Shown here one piece after another: positions 51,364 through 60,804 of a DNA stretch of 64,000 bases. A program made the position numbers and the translations under genes. Position 1 is the first letter of the stretch, and every line of letters begins with the position of its first letter. The DNA lies in contig PHCV01000006.1 in assembly GCA_002842395.1 (NCBI GenBank), forward strand, positions 1 to 64,000, in the 5' to 3' direction. The notes under the pieces were generated by a model. The model had not been told where the DNA came from. It was given only the letters and a program-made list of their open reading frames with translations, and made no database searches. The stretch comes from Betaproteobacteria bacterium HGW-Betaproteobacteria-11 (GTDB taxonomy: Bacteria > Pseudomonadota > Gammaproteobacteria > Burkholderiales > Rhodocyclaceae).

Positions 51364-52306
51364 GTCCAGGCGCGCGCTCAACCTCCTGCTCCGTTTTGCG
51401 TTCACGATCGCACTGCTGTTGTTCGTCCTGCGTTCGATCGATCCGCGGGAGTCCCTGGCCACGCTCCGCCAGGCCGATCCCGGCCTGCTCCTGCTGGCCC
51501 TGCTGGCGCAGCTCGCCAGCACGGCGCTGTCGGCCTGGCGCTGGCAACTGGTCATGCAAAATCTCGGCTTTGGCCAGACGCCGCGCTTTTACTGGAACAG
51601 CTATTTCAAGGGCATGTTCTTCAACCAGGCCCTGCCGACCAGCATCGGCGGCGATGCCGTGCGCATTATCGACATCGCGCGCTGCGGCTTTCGCAAACGT
51701 GACGCGCTCTACGGCGTGGCCATCGATCGCCTGGCCGGGCTCGGCGCCCTGCTCCTGCTCGCCTTCCTCGCCTACCTGGGCAATCCCGCCCTGTTGCCTG
51801 CCGAAGTCTCGCGGCCGATCCTGCTGCTGATGGCCGCTGGCCTGCTTGGCCTGCTTGGCCTTTCCTGGCTGAAGCGCTGGGCCTGGCTCGAACGCTACCC
51901 GCCGCTGGCCCTACTCAGGGCGATTTCCCTGCACGTCCATCGTGCATTCTCCGGAAAGCGGCTCGGGCTCCTGGGTTCTTCCCTGCTGGTTCCCTGCTTC
52001 GCCCTGCTCGGTTTTCTCGCTTCCGGCCACGCCTTGGGTTTATCCTTCGGGCTGGCGACCTATTTCGCCATCGTGCCGCCGGCCCTGATCGTTTCCATCC
52101 TTCCCGTCTCGATCGCCGGCTGGGGTGTTCGCGAAGGAGCTCTGGTCGGCCTGTTCAGCCTGATCGGCGCCAATCGTTCGGCGGTGCTGATGATGTCGCT
52201 GCTGTATGGACTGATGCTGATCGTCGTCAGCCTGCCCGGACTGCTGGTCTTCATGCGTGGCCGCCATGGCATGACGCACACGATTGAAGGGCAACTCGAC
52301 CGATGA
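51356..52306 (+). CDS. lysylphosphatidylglycerol synthase TM-region family protein (flippase-like)
   Basis: A 316-residue polytopic protein of the LPG_synthase_TM (PF03706) family, which covers flippase-like domains without the aminoacyl transferase part. The signatures are SAWRWQLVMQNLGF, YFKGMFFNQALPTSIGGDAVR and SILPVSIAGWGVREGALVGL. About seven membrane segments are visible. An alternative start is two codons upstream (51350). It overlaps the end of the GT39-like gene by 8 bases and the PAP2 gene by 4. Its role may be lipid-linked sugar translocation, which is inference. Confidence 0.85.
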   Translation: MNKSRRALNLLLRFAFTIALLLFVLRSIDPRESLATLRQADPGLLLLALLAQLASTALSAWRWQLVMQNLGFGQTPRFYWNSYFKGMFFNQALPTSIGGDAVRIIDIARCGFRKRDALYGVAIDRLAGLGALLLLAFLAYLGNPALLPAEVSRPILLLMAAGLLGLLGLSWLKRWAWLERYPPLALLRAISLHVHRAFSGKRLGLLGSSLLVPCFALLGFLASGHALGLSFGLATYFAIVPPALIVSILPVSIAGWGVREGALVGLFSLIGANRSAVLMMSLLYGLMLIVVSLPGLLVFMRGRHGMTHTIEGQLDR

Positions 52307-53145
52307 CAGAGACAACGCTCTTCCCCCCGCAGTGGCGCTGGCGCAGACTGGTCGCCTGCAACCTTACCGCCTTTGGCATCCTAGGCAGCTGGCTCTGGCC
52401 GCCGATGCGGCAGTTTTGGGAGCTTCTCGATCATGCCGTTTTCCACGCCCTCAACGCGCCCCTCGGCTCGCATCCGCTCTGGGCTCACGTCTGGGCGGTC
52501 GGCAGCATGCGTCCCACCGACATGGCGGCCGCGCTCGCCATGCTGGCCGTCCTGATCAAGACGGACTGGATCTTTTCCGCGCCACAGGTGCGCCGCGCAT
52601 TCTTTTCATTTCTTTCGCTTCTTTTTTTACTGACCCTGTTTCGCGTCGGCTTATTCTCCAGGGTCGTAACCGCCATGGACTGGCAGCATTCGAGTCCGTC
52701 GCTCAGCGTTGAAGGCGCCGTTCGGCTGAGCGAGCTGTTCCCCGACTGGGAAAACCAGTGGCACATGAAAGACCAGTCCAACCAGAGCTTTCCCGGTGAC
52801 CATGGCGCCGTGTTGATGCTCTGGGCCTTCTTTCTCTGGCCTTTTGCCGATCGTCTGCGGCGCCTGTTGATCGCCGTATTGCTCACGCTGTTCATGTTGC
52901 CGCGGCTGGTTGCCGGAGCGCACTGGGCTTCGGATATCTTCGTTGGCAGCCTGTTTCTCAGCCTGATGACCATCGGCTGGGGTGTTCACAGTCCCTACCT
53001 GGCAAAGAGCGGGAAATTTCTGGAGTGCCTGGGCGGGCCGCTGCTGGACAGGCTAGGCAAACTCCCCGGTTTGCGTCACCTCGGCCTGCTGGCATGTGTC
53101 CCGGCAGATTCCACAGCCCCCAAGAATCGACGTACCGCTAACTGA
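52303..53145 (+). CDS. PAP2-family membrane phosphatase
   Basis: A 280-residue membrane protein with the PAP2 motifs SFPGDHGAVLMLWA (PSGH-like, here PGDH) and RLVAGAHWASDIFVGS (SR-x5-H-x3-D-like), and about six hydrophobic segments. The first Arg-containing motif is MKDQSNQ-like and atypical. Substrates of relatives include undecaprenyl diphosphate and lipid A phosphates. It closes the GT9-GT39-flippase-PAP2 cassette (ATGA overlap), suggesting it dephosphorylates a lipid carrier or lipid A in that pathway. Confidence 0.85.
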   Translation: MTETTLFPPQWRWRRLVACNLTAFGILGSWLWPPMRQFWELLDHAVFHALNAPLGSHPLWAHVWAVGSMRPTDMAAALAMLAVLIKTDWIFSAPQVRRAFFSFLSLLFLLTLFRVGLFSRVVTAMDWQHSSPSLSVEGAVRLSELFPDWENQWHMKDQSNQSFPGDHGAVLMLWAFFLWPFADRLRRLLIAVLLTLFMLPRLVAGAHWASDIFVGSLFLSLMTIGWGVHSPYLAKSGKFLECLGGPLLDRLGKLPGLRHLGLLACVPADSTAPKNRRTAN

Positions 53146-53255
53146 ACTTGCCCGGGAAGCCGGGCTTCGCGATACTTTCGAATCGCACAGGTCAGCAAGA
53201 AGGCCGGCGAGCTGATAGAAAAACACTCGCCTGGATGCTCCGTGTTGCTGATCGA

Positions 53256-53332
53256 TGGTGCCGACAGTCTGAATCGAACAGACGACCTACCGCTTACAAG
53301 GCGGTTGCTCTACCAAGCTGAGCTATGCCGGC
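53256..53332 (-). tRNA. tRNA-Thr (UGU anticodon)
   Basis: A 77-base tRNA with encoded CCA. The acceptor GCCGGCA pairs with TGTCGGC, the anticodon stem ACCGCC-type frames loop CTTGTAA giving TGT, and TTCGATT forms the T-loop. It decodes ACA/ACG threonine. It lies antisense between the PAP2 and kinase genes. Confidence 0.96.
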
Positions 53333-53413
53333 ACGGGTCGAATTATAACTGTCAGTTGCCGGCGGGAATCACTATAAACTCAGCATTCGTTCCCGTCCGT
53401 TTTGCTCATCCAC

Positions 53414-54943
53414 ATGGATACCGCAACCGCGAAACCCGATGCCCCGCTGCACATCCTGCTACTGGCGCCGACCGATGACATGATCGCGTCCCTGCAAAAC
53501 GTATTTGCAGGCAGCGGACGAACCGTGTCGTTTCAGCGCGTGGTAACCGCAGATGGCTTACGCGTGGCGGTCGCGGACAAGACCTGGGATATCGCCCTCT
53601 ATGTTCCGCAGCTTGCCTCGCTGGCGGCGCAGACGGCAATCAAACTGATCGACGAACTGGGCTTCGATCTGCCGTTGATTTACGTTGCCGGGTCGGACGA
53701 TGAACGCGGCACGCAACGGGCGATCAAGGCCGGGGCCTGCGACGTGATCGACGCCGACCGGCTCGAACGCCTGATTCCTGCGGTGACACGGGAGATACGC
53801 GAGGCGCGTCGCCGCGCCGACCACCGCGCCGCGCTGGAAATGCTCGACGAGAGCGAAGCCCGTTTTCGCGCCTTGGCTTCGAATCTCCCTGGCATGCTGT
53901 TTCAGTTGCGGCGTGACGCCGAGGGGAATTATCGCTTTCTGTATGTCAGCGAAGGCTGTCAGAAACTTTTCGGTTTCAAGCAGCAGGAGCTTCTGGCCAA
54001 CGCGAACCGGCTGTTCGATGCCTTCGATGCGGAACAGCGGAAAAGCCTCGAGCAGGCCTTGCTAAAATCTGCCGCGGGCAACGTCTTGCTCAACTGGGAA
54101 GGCCGCACGCGTGGTCGCATACGCCATAAATGGATCAATCTGCGTTCGTCTCCCCGCTGGCTGGATCAGGGCGTCATCGAATGGCATGGCATCGCCACCA
54201 ATATCAGCGAAAGCAAGGAAAACGAAGCTGCCTTGCGCAGTTCACGACAACAGCTGGCCGAGCTTTCTTCGCATTTGGAGGCCGTCAAGGAGGAGGAACG
54301 GGAGCGGATCTCACGCGACATCCACGACGAACTAGGCTCGATTCTCGTGCGCCTCAAAATCGAAATCGCCCTGCTCGCCAGCAAGCTGCCCGAGACAGCG
54401 GAGAAGTTGCGCGACAAGGCATTCTCGATCGAGGGCCTGCTCGATCAGGCGATGAGCACGGCAAGCCGCGTCGCTCGCGAATTACGGCCCGGCATCCTCA
54501 AGGAATTCGGCCTGCCCGCGGCGATCGAGTGCCAGGCGGAGGACTTCACCCAGCGCTTCGGCATTCCGTGCCATGTTCAGTGCGATGGGGACACACTGGA
54601 ACCCGACGCCGACACTTCGCTTGCCCTCTTCCGCATTGCACAGGAGGCGCTGACCAACGTCGCCAAGCACGCGCATGCATCGCGCGTATTCATCCGCTTG
54701 CAGCGTGAACGCAGTAACATCATGCTCGAAATTCGCGACAATGGATACGGAATTTCGGAAGCCGATATGCAAAAGCCGAAGTCTTTTGGCCTGCGCGGGA
54801 TTCGCGAGCGCATGCTCAGCCTCTCCGGTGAGTTTTCGATCTCACCGGCGGAGCATGGAGGTACCCGATTGATCCTGCGTGTACCGGAGCGAGGCGATGT
54901 GCTGCCCGGCACCGAAGAAAAGACACAAAGCGACTTATTTTGA
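53414..54943 (+). CDS. soluble NarX-type (HisKA_3) sensor kinase with pseudo-receiver and PAS domain
   Basis: A 509-residue cytosolic kinase with no membrane segment. The N-terminal 115 residues resemble a receiver (HILLLAPTDD, KLIDELGFDLPLIYVAG) but where the phospho-acceptor Asp should be it reads IALYVPQL, so it is a pseudo-receiver. A PAS domain follows (about 140-270; LPGMLFQLRRDAEGNYRFLY), then dimerisation with His near 302 (RISRDIHDELGSIL) and an ATPase (QEALTNVAKHAHA). The start at 53414 is chosen over a TTG four codons earlier. It is paired with the NarL-type regulator 2 bases downstream. Confidence 0.87.
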   Translation: MDTATAKPDAPLHILLLAPTDDMIASLQNVFAGSGRTVSFQRVVTADGLRVAVADKTWDIALYVPQLASLAAQTAIKLIDELGFDLPLIYVAGSDDERGTQRAIKAGACDVIDADRLERLIPAVTREIREARRRADHRAALEMLDESEARFRALASNLPGMLFQLRRDAEGNYRFLYVSEGCQKLFGFKQQELLANANRLFDAFDAEQRKSLEQALLKSAAGNVLLNWEGRTRGRIRHKWINLRSSPRWLDQGVIEWHGIATNISESKENEAALRSSRQQLAELSSHLEAVKEEERERISRDIHDELGSILVRLKIEIALLASKLPETAEKLRDKAFSIEGLLDQAMSTASRVARELRPGILKEFGLPAAIECQAEDFTQRFGIPCHVQCDGDTLEPDADTSLALFRIAQEALTNVAKHAHASRVFIRLQRERSNIMLEIRDNGYGISEADMQKPKSFGLRGIRERMLSLSGEFSISPAEHGGTRLILRVPERGDVLPGTEEKTQSDLF

Positions 54944-54945
54944 CC

Positions 54946-55587
54946 ATGGATGACAAAATTCACGTTCTGATTGCCGACGATCACGCCATCGTTCGCCAAG
55001 GACTGCGGCAGATATTGTCCGAGACCGAGGATCTGGTCGTCGCCGGCGAAGCGGATGATGGCACCGAGGCCCTTCAACTGGCGAGACAGCAGGCCTGGAA
55101 CGTTTTTCTTCTGGATGTGTCGATGCCGAATCGGAATGGCATTGATACACTGAAACAACTCAAGAAGGAATTTCCGCGCTTGCCGGTACTGATCCTCAGC
55201 ATGCACCCCGAGGAACAATATGCCGTGCGTGCACTGAAAGCTGGCGCATCGGGTTATCTGACCAAGCAGAGCGCTCCCGAACAGCTGGTCACCGCGATCC
55301 GGCAGGTGGCTGGTGGCAGAAAATACGTGAGTCCTGCCGTCGCTCAGCAACTGGTTGCGGCTTTATCCAAGGACAGTGACAAGCTGCCTCACGAACGCAT
55401 CACCGATCGCGAATACCAGGTTCTGGTGATGATTGCGGCCGGCAACAGCCTCGGCCAGATCGCGGAGAAACTTAACCTCGGTGTCGCCACGGTGAGCACC
55501 TACCGCGCCCGGTTGCTGGAAAAAATGGCCCTCAAGAGCACCGCCGAACTGATTCGTTATGGTCTGGAAAATGGCCTGGTCGACTGA
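54946..55587 (+). CDS. NarL/FixJ-family response regulator
   Basis: A 213-residue regulator. The receiver has IADDHAIVRQGLRQIL, phospho-acceptor Asp in FLLDVSMPNRNG (about 57) and LTKQSAPEQLV. The LuxR-type helix-turn-helix is ITDREYQVLVMIAAGNSLGQ and following (NLGVATVSTYRARLLEKM). It starts at ATG 54946, just after the kinase stop; a TTG two codons upstream overlaps that stop. Target genes unknown; the CBS gene 51 bases downstream is a candidate member of its operon. Confidence 0.9.
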   Translation: MDDKIHVLIADDHAIVRQGLRQILSETEDLVVAGEADDGTEALQLARQQAWNVFLLDVSMPNRNGIDTLKQLKKEFPRLPVLILSMHPEEQYAVRALKAGASGYLTKQSAPEQLVTAIRQVAGGRKYVSPAVAQQLVAALSKDSDKLPHERITDREYQVLVMIAAGNSLGQIAEKLNLGVATVSTYRARLLEKMALKSTAELIRYGLENGLVD

Positions 55588-55638
55588 TACACTTTCCGCA
55601 CACTGTTCGGCTCGACATTTCCCGTCAGAAGGATTCTT

Positions 55639-56070
55639 ATGAAAACACTAAATCAACTCGTTCGCAATCATGCACGGCAGCCCCTCGTGGTTTCACCGGA
55701 TGATTCGGTATTCACTGCCCTTCAATTGATGGCGCAACACGATGTCGGTGCCGTGCTGGTGATGTCGGATGGACATCTGTGCGGCATTTTCAGTGAACGC
55801 GACTATGCGAGAAAAATCATTCTTCACGGCAAGTCCTCACGGGAAACCTTGGTTCGTGAAATCATGACGGAGAAAGTACTCTATGCCAGTCCCGAATGCA
55901 CTACCGACGAGGCCATGGCGATCATGAGCGAAAAACGCATTCGTCATCTGCCTGTGCTCGATCGCAACAAGAAACTGATTGGCATCGTATCGATCGGCGA
56001 CCTGGTCAAGGAAACAATTTCCGAACAGGCATTCATCATTCAGCAGCTAGCGCATTACATTGCCAGCTGA
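55639..56070 (+). CDS. two-CBS-domain protein
   Basis: A 143-residue soluble protein made of a tandem CBS pair: PDDSVFTALQLMAQHDVGAVLV, GIFSERDYARKIILHG, REIMTEKVLYASPE and RIRHLPVLDRNKKLIGIVSIGDL. CBS pairs bind adenine nucleotides and act as energy or redox sensors. A purine-rich AAGGA site precedes the ATG. It follows the kinase-regulator pair in the same direction. Partner unknown. Confidence 0.9.
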   Translation: MKTLNQLVRNHARQPLVVSPDDSVFTALQLMAQHDVGAVLVMSDGHLCGIFSERDYARKIILHGKSSRETLVREIMTEKVLYASPECTTDEAMAIMSEKRIRHLPVLDRNKKLIGIVSIGDLVKETISEQAFIIQQLAHYIAS

Positions 56071-56123
56071 ACCTCCACATCTGCAGCGCGGGATAGCGCT
56101 CTCCACCCGAGCGACTGAAATCC

Positions 56124-56339
56124 ATGACAGCCGACAATGACACCGCCAACCTGCCGGCCCGATTGATCGCGCTACGCACGGAACATCGCCTGCTCGACGA
56201 GGCCATCAGCCGGCTGACCGATGATCCGCCCGAAGACGAACTTCAGGTTCGCCGCCTCAAGAAACGCAAGCTGGCACTCAAAGATAAAATTTCACGACTT
56301 GAGCTGGTGCTGGATCCGGATCCAGATGAATATGCGTGA
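56124..56339 (+). CDS. YdcH-like DUF465 protein
   Basis: A 71-residue, mostly helical protein of the DUF465/YdcH family (RLIALRTEHRLLDEAIS, EDELQVRRLKKRKLALKD, ISRLELVLDP). Function unknown; the charged heptads suggest a coiled coil. It is 53 bases after the CBS gene, and its stop precedes a dispersed element by about 40 bases. Confidence 0.85.
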   Translation: MTADNDTANLPARLIALRTEHRLLDEAISRLTDDPPEDELQVRRLKKRKLALKDKISRLELVLDPDPDEYA

Positions 56340-56380
56340 GGAATTATCGCTTCGAGCGTGTCCGCCCCGGCGGAACAGCA

Positions 56381-56407
56381 GGAAGTCGGCGCTGGCTACA
56401 CGCCGCC
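56381..56407 (+). repeat. dispersed element before the DUF2189 gene
   Basis: GGAAGTCGGCGCTGGCTAC then ACGCCGCC, in the spacer between the YdcH and DUF2189 genes. Confidence 0.75.
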
Positions 56408-56464
56408 GGCAAGCGTTTCAGGGGATGCCGGCCAACTATCCGATATCTGCTGCGAGGGGATGAC

Positions 56465-57229
56465 ATGGCCATTGAACACGAGACCCATCCCTTTCCGGTA
56501 ATTCGTTCCGGCGTGCCACTTTCCGCTCCGTTCGAGTGGCTGAGGCTCGGCTGGGACGATCTCAGGACGGGCGGTCTGACCAGCCTGTTCTATGGTTTCT
56601 GCTTCGCCACGGGCGGATTGTTCTTCTTCCTGTCTTTTCGTCATGCCGTCCAGTTGCTTACCGCGCTAACCACCGGCTTCATGCTGATCGGCCCCTTTCT
56701 CGCCATCGGCCTGTATGAAATCTCGCGGCAGCACGAACTTGGAGAGAAGCCGAACCTCAAGGACACCCTCGCCGTCTGGCGGCGCAACCTCGCCGGCAAC
56801 GGCGTCTATTCGCTGATTCTGGTGATCTTCTATCTCGTCTGGGCACGCGCTTCGCTGGTGGCTTTCGCGCTGTTCTACGAGGGCGGCATGCCGAGCGTGG
56901 AAAACTTCATCGGTCAGATCCTGAAATTCGACAACCTCGAGTTCCTGCTCGTCTATCTCGCCATCGGCGGCTTCTTTGCAGTTCTGGTGTTCGCGCTATC
57001 CGTCGTCTCGATCCCGATGATGCTCGACCGCAATGAAGATGCCATCACCGCGATGCTGGCAAGCGCCATCGCCTTCGTCCGCAACCTCCCCGCCATGCTC
57101 GTCTGGGCGGCACTGATCGGGATGCTTGGTCTGGTCGGCATGGCCACCGCCTTCATCGGCCATATCGTGCTGATGCCGCTCATCGGTCATGCCACCTGGC
57201 ATGCCTACCGCGCCCTGGTCCAACCCTAA
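56465..57229 (+). CDS. DUF2189 membrane protein
   Basis: A 254-residue polytopic protein of the DUF2189 family. Segments include PFEWLRLGWDDLRTGG, LIGPFLAIGLYEISRQHELGE and SIPMMLDRNEDAITAM, with about six hydrophobic stretches. The start at 56465 (GACATGGCC) is preferred over 56336, which would read through the dispersed element. Function unknown; homologues in proteobacteria occur near respiratory genes, which are not seen here. Confidence 0.85.
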   Translation: MAIEHETHPFPVIRSGVPLSAPFEWLRLGWDDLRTGGLTSLFYGFCFATGGLFFFLSFRHAVQLLTALTTGFMLIGPFLAIGLYEISRQHELGEKPNLKDTLAVWRRNLAGNGVYSLILVIFYLVWARASLVAFALFYEGGMPSVENFIGQILKFDNLEFLLVYLAIGGFFAVLVFALSVVSIPMMLDRNEDAITAMLASAIAFVRNLPAMLVWAALIGMLGLVGMATAFIGHIVLMPLIGHATWHAYRALVQP

Positions 57230-57288
57230 CCGCCGGGAACCATCACACGTTCCACGAGTGACAGGAGCGCGAACCCTTGTACTCTCGT

Positions 57289-57365
57289 TGGCCCGCCCGA
57301 CAGGACTCGAACCTGTTACCCCCGGCTTAGAAGGCCGGTGCTCTATCCAGATGAGCTACGGGCGG
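57289..57365 (-). tRNA. tRNA-Arg (UCU anticodon)
   Basis: A 77-base tRNA with encoded CCA. The acceptor CCGCCCG pairs with CGGGCGG, the anticodon loop CTTCTAA gives TCT, and the T-loop TTCGAGT is present. It decodes AGA/AGG arginine, rare codons in this GC-rich DNA. Confidence 0.92.
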
Positions 57366-57478
57366 CCCGGACATCGACAGAAAATCCACGCGAGCAAGAA
57401 TTCAGCGAACTGGCTAAAAAAGCCGTTTCAAACAGATTGATTGATGGTGGATACAAGCTTGTTCAGCAGGTCCTGAAC

Positions 57479-57555
57479 TGGTCGGGGTGAAAGGATTCGA
57501 ACCTTCGACATCTTGCTCCCAAAGCAAGCGCGCTACCGGGCTGCGCCACACCCCG
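57479..57555 (-). tRNA. tRNA-Pro (UGG anticodon)
   Basis: A 77-base tRNA with encoded CCA. The acceptor CGGGGTG pairs with CACCCCG, the anticodon loop TTTGGGA gives TGG, and the T-loop TTCGAAT is present. It decodes CCA/CCG proline. It lies 113 bases from tRNA-Arg on the same strand, perhaps co-transcribed. Confidence 0.95.
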
Positions 57556-57643
57556 AGCAGCGAATTCTACAGAACGAAGGTAGCCAGGGTCAATCGACAT
57601 TGCGTACAGAGTGGTATTAATCACCTGATGAGTGAAATCGATC

Positions 57644-57672
57644 TTGCAGGAGTTCAACATTTGGTTTATAAA
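57644..57672 (+). promoter_or_regulatory. dksA promoter
   Basis: TTGCAG, 17-base spacer, TATAAA, 33 bases before the dksA ATG: the best sigma-70-type promoter in this part of the window. Confidence 0.7.
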
Positions 57673-57705
57673 GCCCGCTTTCACAAGCACACATAGACCA
57701 ACGCG

Positions 57706-58134
57706 ATGGCTGAAGATATCCTGCACAAGAAGCAATTTGCACCCTACTCGCCAAAAAAAGGCGAGCAGTACATGAGCGCCAAGCAACTCGTTCATTTCCG
57801 CAATATTCTGAGTTCCATAAAGGATGAACTCAGGGATGATATTGAGCGAACGGTTCATACCCTGCAGGACGAAGCCACGGTATTTGCCGATCCGAATGAC
57901 CGTGCAAGCCAGGAATCGGATATCGCGCTCGAATTACGCAACCGCGATCGCGAGCGCAAGCTGATCAAGAAAATTGATGAGTCGATCGAGCGGATCGAGA
58001 ACGGTGAATACGGATACTGTGACTCATGCGGGATCGAAATCGGCTTGAAGCGCCTTGAGGCCCGGCCCACGGCAACCTTGTGCATCGACTGCAAAACCCT
58101 TGAAGAACACCGCGAACGGCAAATCGGAAAATAG
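57706..58134 (+). CDS. dksA: RNA polymerase-binding transcription factor DksA
   Basis: Works with ppGpp at the RNA polymerase secondary channel to reset rRNA and amino-acid promoters. The 142-residue product has the two-helix coiled-coil region ([19 protein letters not shown]) with the acidic tip [13 protein letters not shown], then the Cys4 zinc finger YCDSCGIEI and [11 protein letters not shown] (about 104-131). Full length for the family. The start may be the ATG at 57706 or the Met at about 57772 (MSAKQLVHF). A bidirectional terminator at 58158 follows. Confidence 0.95.
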   Translation: MAEDILHKKQFAPYSPKKGEQYMSAKQLVHFRNILSSIKDELRDDIERTVHTLQDEATVFADPNDRASQESDIALELRNRDRERKLIKKIDESIERIENGEYGYCDSCGIEIGLKRLEARPTATLCIDCKTLEEHRERQIGK

Positions 58135-58157
58135 GCCGAAGGCGGCTGAAGCAGAAT

Positions 58158-58185
58158 AAAAAAGGACGCACATGCGTCCTTTTTT
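58158..58185. terminator. bidirectional terminator between dksA and pnp
   Basis: AAAAAAGGACGCA-CA-TGCGTCCTTTTTT, a near-perfect palindrome with A and U tracts on both sides, serving the convergent dksA and pnp transcripts. Confidence 0.92.
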
Positions 58186-58203
58186 ATCGGAAAACGATCA
58201 ATC

Positions 58204-60324
58204 TTATTCGACGGCCGCCACAGGTTCGGGACTATCGGCAGCAATCGCTTTCATCGACAAGCGGACACGCCCCTTGTCGTCTGTCTCGATAACCTTGACT
58301 TTCACGACCTGACCTTCTTTCAGGTAATCGCCCACGGCATTGACACGCTCGTTGGCGATCTGTGAAATATGCAACAGGCCATCCTTGCCTGGTAACAGAC
58401 TGACAATCGCGCCAAAATCGAGGAGCCGGAGCACGGTACCTTCATACACATGGCCAACTTCCACTTCGGCCGTGATGTCCTCGATACGTTTCTTGGCCAC
58501 TTGTGCAGCATCCGCATTGACCGATGAAATGGTGATCGAACCATCATCCTCGATGTCGATGACGCAACCCGTTTCCTCAGTCAAGCCGCGGATGACCGCA
58601 CCCCCCTTGCCAATCACGTCGCGAATCTTTTCCGGATTGATCTTCATATGGATCATTCGTGGCGCAAACGTCGATACCTCCTCGCGAGGAGCGGAAATCG
58701 ATGCCTGCATCTGGGCCAGTATCTGCACCCGCGCTTCTTTTGCCTGGGCCAGGGCCACCTGCATGATTTCCTTGGTGATCCCCTGAATCTTGATGTCCAT
58801 CTGCAAGGCGGTCACCCCTGTTTCAGTACCCGCCACCTTGAAATCCATGTCGCCGAGATGATCTTCATCACCGAGAATATCGGTCAGCACGGCGAAGCGA
58901 TTGCCTTCCTTGATCAATCCCATGGCGATCCCCGCGACATGCGCCTTGAGCGGAACACCGGCATCCATCAAGGCAAGCGAGCCGCCACAAACGGAAGCCA
59001 TCGAGGATGAACCATTGGATTCGGTAATCTCGGAAACGACCCGCATCGAGTAGCCAAATTCCTCCGGAGTCGGCAGCACGGCAAGCAAGGCGCGCTTGGC
59101 CAGACGCCCGTGGCCGATTTCACGGCGTTTCGGCGTACCGACACGTCCGGTCTCGCCGGTCGCATAGGGCGGCATGTTGTAGTGAAGCATGAAACGGTCG
59201 CGGTACTCTCCTTGCAAGGCATCGATGATCTGCTCGTCACGCCCGGTACCCAGGGTTGCAATCACCAGCGCCTGGGTTTCGCCACGAGTAAACAAGGCGG
59301 AGCCATGGGTTCGTGGCAACACGCTGTTGCGGATCGAGATCGGACGCACGGTCCGGGTATCGCGACCATCGATGCGTGGTTCTCCATTGAGAATCTGACT
59401 ACGCACGATCTTCGCCTCGAGATCGAACAGAATATTCCCGATCGCATTGGCATCTGGCGCATTCTCGACGCCCTCGGTCAATGCTGCGATGGTTTGCCGG
59501 GAAATTTCACGCGTCTTCAGCGTACGGGCCTGCTTGCTCGTGATGCGATAAGCTTCGCGCAGTCCTGCTTCCGCCAACTCTGTCACACGGGAAATCAGCG
59601 CTTCGTTCCGTGGCACCGGCTGCCAGTCCCACTCCGGCTTTCCTGCAACCTCAACCAGCTCGTTGATTGCCCTGATCGCAACCTGCATTTGCTCATGGCC
59701 GAATACGACAGCACCCAGCATCACTTCTTCAGACAGTTCCCTGGCTTCCGATTCGACCATCAATACGGCAGCCGCGGTGCCTGCAACCACCAGATCCAGC
59801 TGTGTGCTTTCGAGTAACTGGGTCTTGGTCGGACAAAGCACATACGCGCCATCGATGTAACCGACACGGGCCGCACCGATCGGACCGTCGAAAGGAATAC
59901 CCGAAATGGCCAATGCCGTCGATGCGCCCAGCATGGCCGGAATATCGGGGTCAATTTCCGGATTACATGACATCACAGTGCAGACAACCTGCACTTCATT
60001 GTAAAAACCCTCGGGGAACAGCGGGCGGATCGGACGATCGATCAGACGGCAGGTCAGTATCTCTTTTTCCGACGGCCGACCTTCGCGCTTGAAGAATCCC
60101 CCAGGGATGCGGCCGGCAGCATAGGATTTTTCCTGGTAATCGACGGTTAACGGGAAGAAATCCTGGCCCGGCTTGGCAGCTGGCGCTCCCACGACGGAAA
60201 CAAGCACGACGGTGTCATCCATGGTCACCATCACCGCTCCGCCAGCCTGACGAGCAACTTCTCCAGTTTCCAGGGTTACGGCATGGGCGCCGTAGGCAAA
60301 ACTTTTCTTTATGGGATTCAGCAC
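58204..60324 (-). CDS. pnp: polynucleotide phosphorylase
   Basis: Phosphorolytic 3'-5' exoribonuclease of the RNA degradosome. The 706-residue product has two RNase PH-like cores ([40 protein letters not shown]), a KH domain ([19 protein letters not shown]) and an S1 domain ([18 protein letters not shown]) near the C-terminus. Length is normal. It closes infB-rbfA-truB-rpsO-pnp, and its leader contains a long hairpin after rpsO. Confidence 0.97.
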   Translation of the reverse strand: MLNPIKKSFAYGAHAVTLETGEVARQAGGAVMVTMDDTVVLVSVVGAPAAKPGQDFFPLTVDYQEKSYAAGRIPGGFFKREGRPSEKEILTCRLIDRPIRPLFPEGFYNEVQVVCTVMSCNPEIDPDIPAMLGASTALAISGIPFDGPIGAARVGYIDGAYVLCPTKTQLLESTQLDLVVAGTAAAVLMVESEARELSEEVMLGAVVFGHEQMQVAIRAINELVEVAGKPEWDWQPVPRNEALISRVTELAEAGLREAYRITSKQARTLKTREISRQTIAALTEGVENAPDANAIGNILFDLEAKIVRSQILNGEPRIDGRDTRTVRPISIRNSVLPRTHGSALFTRGETQALVIATLGTGRDEQIIDALQGEYRDRFMLHYNMPPYATGETGRVGTPKRREIGHGRLAKRALLAVLPTPEEFGYSMRVVSEITESNGSSSMASVCGGSLALMDAGVPLKAHVAGIAMGLIKEGNRFAVLTDILGDEDHLGDMDFKVAGTETGVTALQMDIKIQGITKEIMQVALAQAKEARVQILAQMQASISAPREEVSTFAPRMIHMKINPEKIRDVIGKGGAVIRGLTEETGCVIDIEDDGSITISSVNADAAQVAKKRIEDITAEVEVGHVYEGTVLRLLDFGAIVSLLPGKDGLLHISQIANERVNAVGDYLKEGQVVKVKVIETDDKGRVRLSMKAIAADSPEPVAAVE

Positions 60325-60357
60325 AATAATTTCCTTCCGTAGAAACTAGAAACAAAA

Positions 60358-60389
60358 GGGCCGGCACAGTATTTCGGGCTGTGCCGGCC
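60358..60389 (-). terminator. hairpin in the rpsO-pnp spacer
   Basis: Minus strand GGCCGGCACAG, 9-base loop, CTGTGCCGGCC, then CTTTTG. It is positioned as the rpsO attenuator/terminator and possible RNase III site that controls pnp, as described for E. coli. Confidence 0.75.
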
Positions 60390-60452
60390 AGTCAGTTAAC
60401 TCGCATTGGCGAAGCGACGCACGTCGCGTAATCCAACAACCCCGCCGGAATC

Positions 60453-60722
60453 TTACTTGCGCAGACCAAGACGTTCAATTAAAGAACGATAGCCATCAAC
60501 ATTCTTGCGTTTCAGATAGTCGAGCATCTTACGGCGCTGACTCACCATCTTGAGCAGACCGCGACGCGAGTGATGATCCTTTGTATGGGCCTTGAAGTGG
60601 CCGGTCAAATCGTTGATCCGCGCAGTCAGCAGTGCCACCTGTACTTCAGGCGATCCGGTATCACCCGGCGCACGTTGATTCTCGGTTACGATTTTTGCCT
60701 TGTCAGCAGTCAAAATTGCCAT
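60453..60722 (-). CDS. rpsO: 30S ribosomal protein S15
   Basis: An 89-residue S15 with [45 protein letters not shown] and [10 protein letters not shown]. It binds 16S rRNA at the central domain. It has its own promoter within the end of truB, so it can be expressed apart from infB-rbfA-truB. Confidence 0.98.
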   Translation of the reverse strand: MAILTADKAKIVTENQRAPGDTGSPEVQVALLTARINDLTGHFKAHTKDHHSRRGLLKMVSQRRKMLDYLKRKNVDGYRSLIERLGLRK

Positions 60723-60774
60723 CGTTATTTCCCTGTGTATCCCGTTATGTTAACTTTTTTCACATCAGCCGCGC

Positions 60775-60804
60775 ATTATATCGTTCAGAGCCGGTTTTTA
60801 TCAA
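60775..60804 (-). promoter_or_regulatory. rpsO promoter
   Basis: Minus strand TTGATA, 18-base spacer, TATAAT, overlapping the last codons of truB and 52 bases before the rpsO ATG. Confidence 0.75.
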
